Positions 63,983-64,000 of a stretch of DNA of 64,000 bases are shown here, one piece after another; position 1 is the stretch's first letter, and each line of letters opens with the position of its first letter. Location: contig CAIKMS010000008.1 of NCBI GenBank assembly GCA_903828595.1, positions 186,001 to 250,000 on the forward strand. Direction: 5' to 3'. Source of the stretch: an uncultured Pseudomonadota bacterium (GTDB lineage: Bacteria > Pseudomonadota > Gammaproteobacteria > Steroidobacterales > Steroidobacteraceae). The position numbers and the translations under genes were made by a program. The notes below the pieces were generated by a model, which was given only the letters and a program-made list of their open reading frames with translations, searched no databases and was not told where the DNA came from.

Positions 63983-64000
63983 GCCTTAGTGATGATGGGC

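Overview
The window reads as one chromosomal segment of a gammaproteobacterium. The right half has a classic gammaproteobacterial core order: ispB, rplU-rpmA-obgE, rpsT, murJ-ribF-ileS-lspA-ispH. It also carries a cytochrome bd operon and tRNAs with encoded CCA ends. The left half is a large catabolic region with a TonB-dependent receptor, a PQQ alcohol dehydrogenase and aromatic-degradation enzymes. This mix suggests a metabolically versatile soil or water lineage (for example Steroidobacter/Nevskiales-like), but the species cannot be fixed from sequence reading alone.

Bases 1-12,100 hold mainly minus-strand oxidative genes: a Tat-exported small subunit, two short-chain dehydrogenases, a CrtI/PYROXD2-like flavoprotein, a cytochrome P450, a metallo-beta-lactamase-fold hydrolase, a GMC oxidoreductase, a serine beta-lactamase-like hydrolase, a carboxymuconolactone-decarboxylase-like protein and a PQQ/haem c alcohol dehydrogenase. 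Bases 12,350-18,440 hold a VOC protein, an acetoacetyl-CoA synthetase, an AraC regulator, and an aromatic-acid MFS transporter coupled to an alpha/beta hydrolase.

Bases 18,460-29,280 look like one long minus-strand unit. It has two separate E1-alpha/E1-beta pairs of a 2-oxoacid/acetoin dehydrogenase complex, a single E2, a TIM-barrel isomerase-like protein, a LigM/DesA-type tetrahydrofolate O-demethylase and a TonB receptor. Next come a benzoylformate-decarboxylase-like enzyme and a fused LigB-LigA type extradiol dioxygenase (gallate dioxygenase type), then an SMP-30 lactonase-like protein and an MFS transporter. Together these suggest uptake, side-chain removal, O-demethylation and ring cleavage of methoxylated (lignin-derived) aromatics. 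That pathway is an inference from context.

Bases 35,295-40,442 carry a double retropepsin-like/TPR protein and cydP-cydA-cydB-cydX. Bases 40,450-42,630 form a small disturbed segment. It contains a degenerate tRNA-Pro copy fused to an ispB fragment, a HigA-like antitoxin next to a broken toxin gene, and a SIMPL-domain protein, and it ends at the intact tRNA-Pro.

Bases 42,760-54,200 are housekeeping. After tRNA-Thr and an LpxL-like acyltransferase come a CHASE4-type sensor kinase and a REC-GGDEF-EAL response regulator. The right end has an unusual single-chain P450 / fatty-acyl-AMP ligase / acyl carrier protein, divergent from and overlapping at its start with a phosphopantetheinyl transferase, followed by a DUF374 acyltransferase. 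I regard this last module and the duplicated-E1 operon as the best candidates for undescribed biology here.
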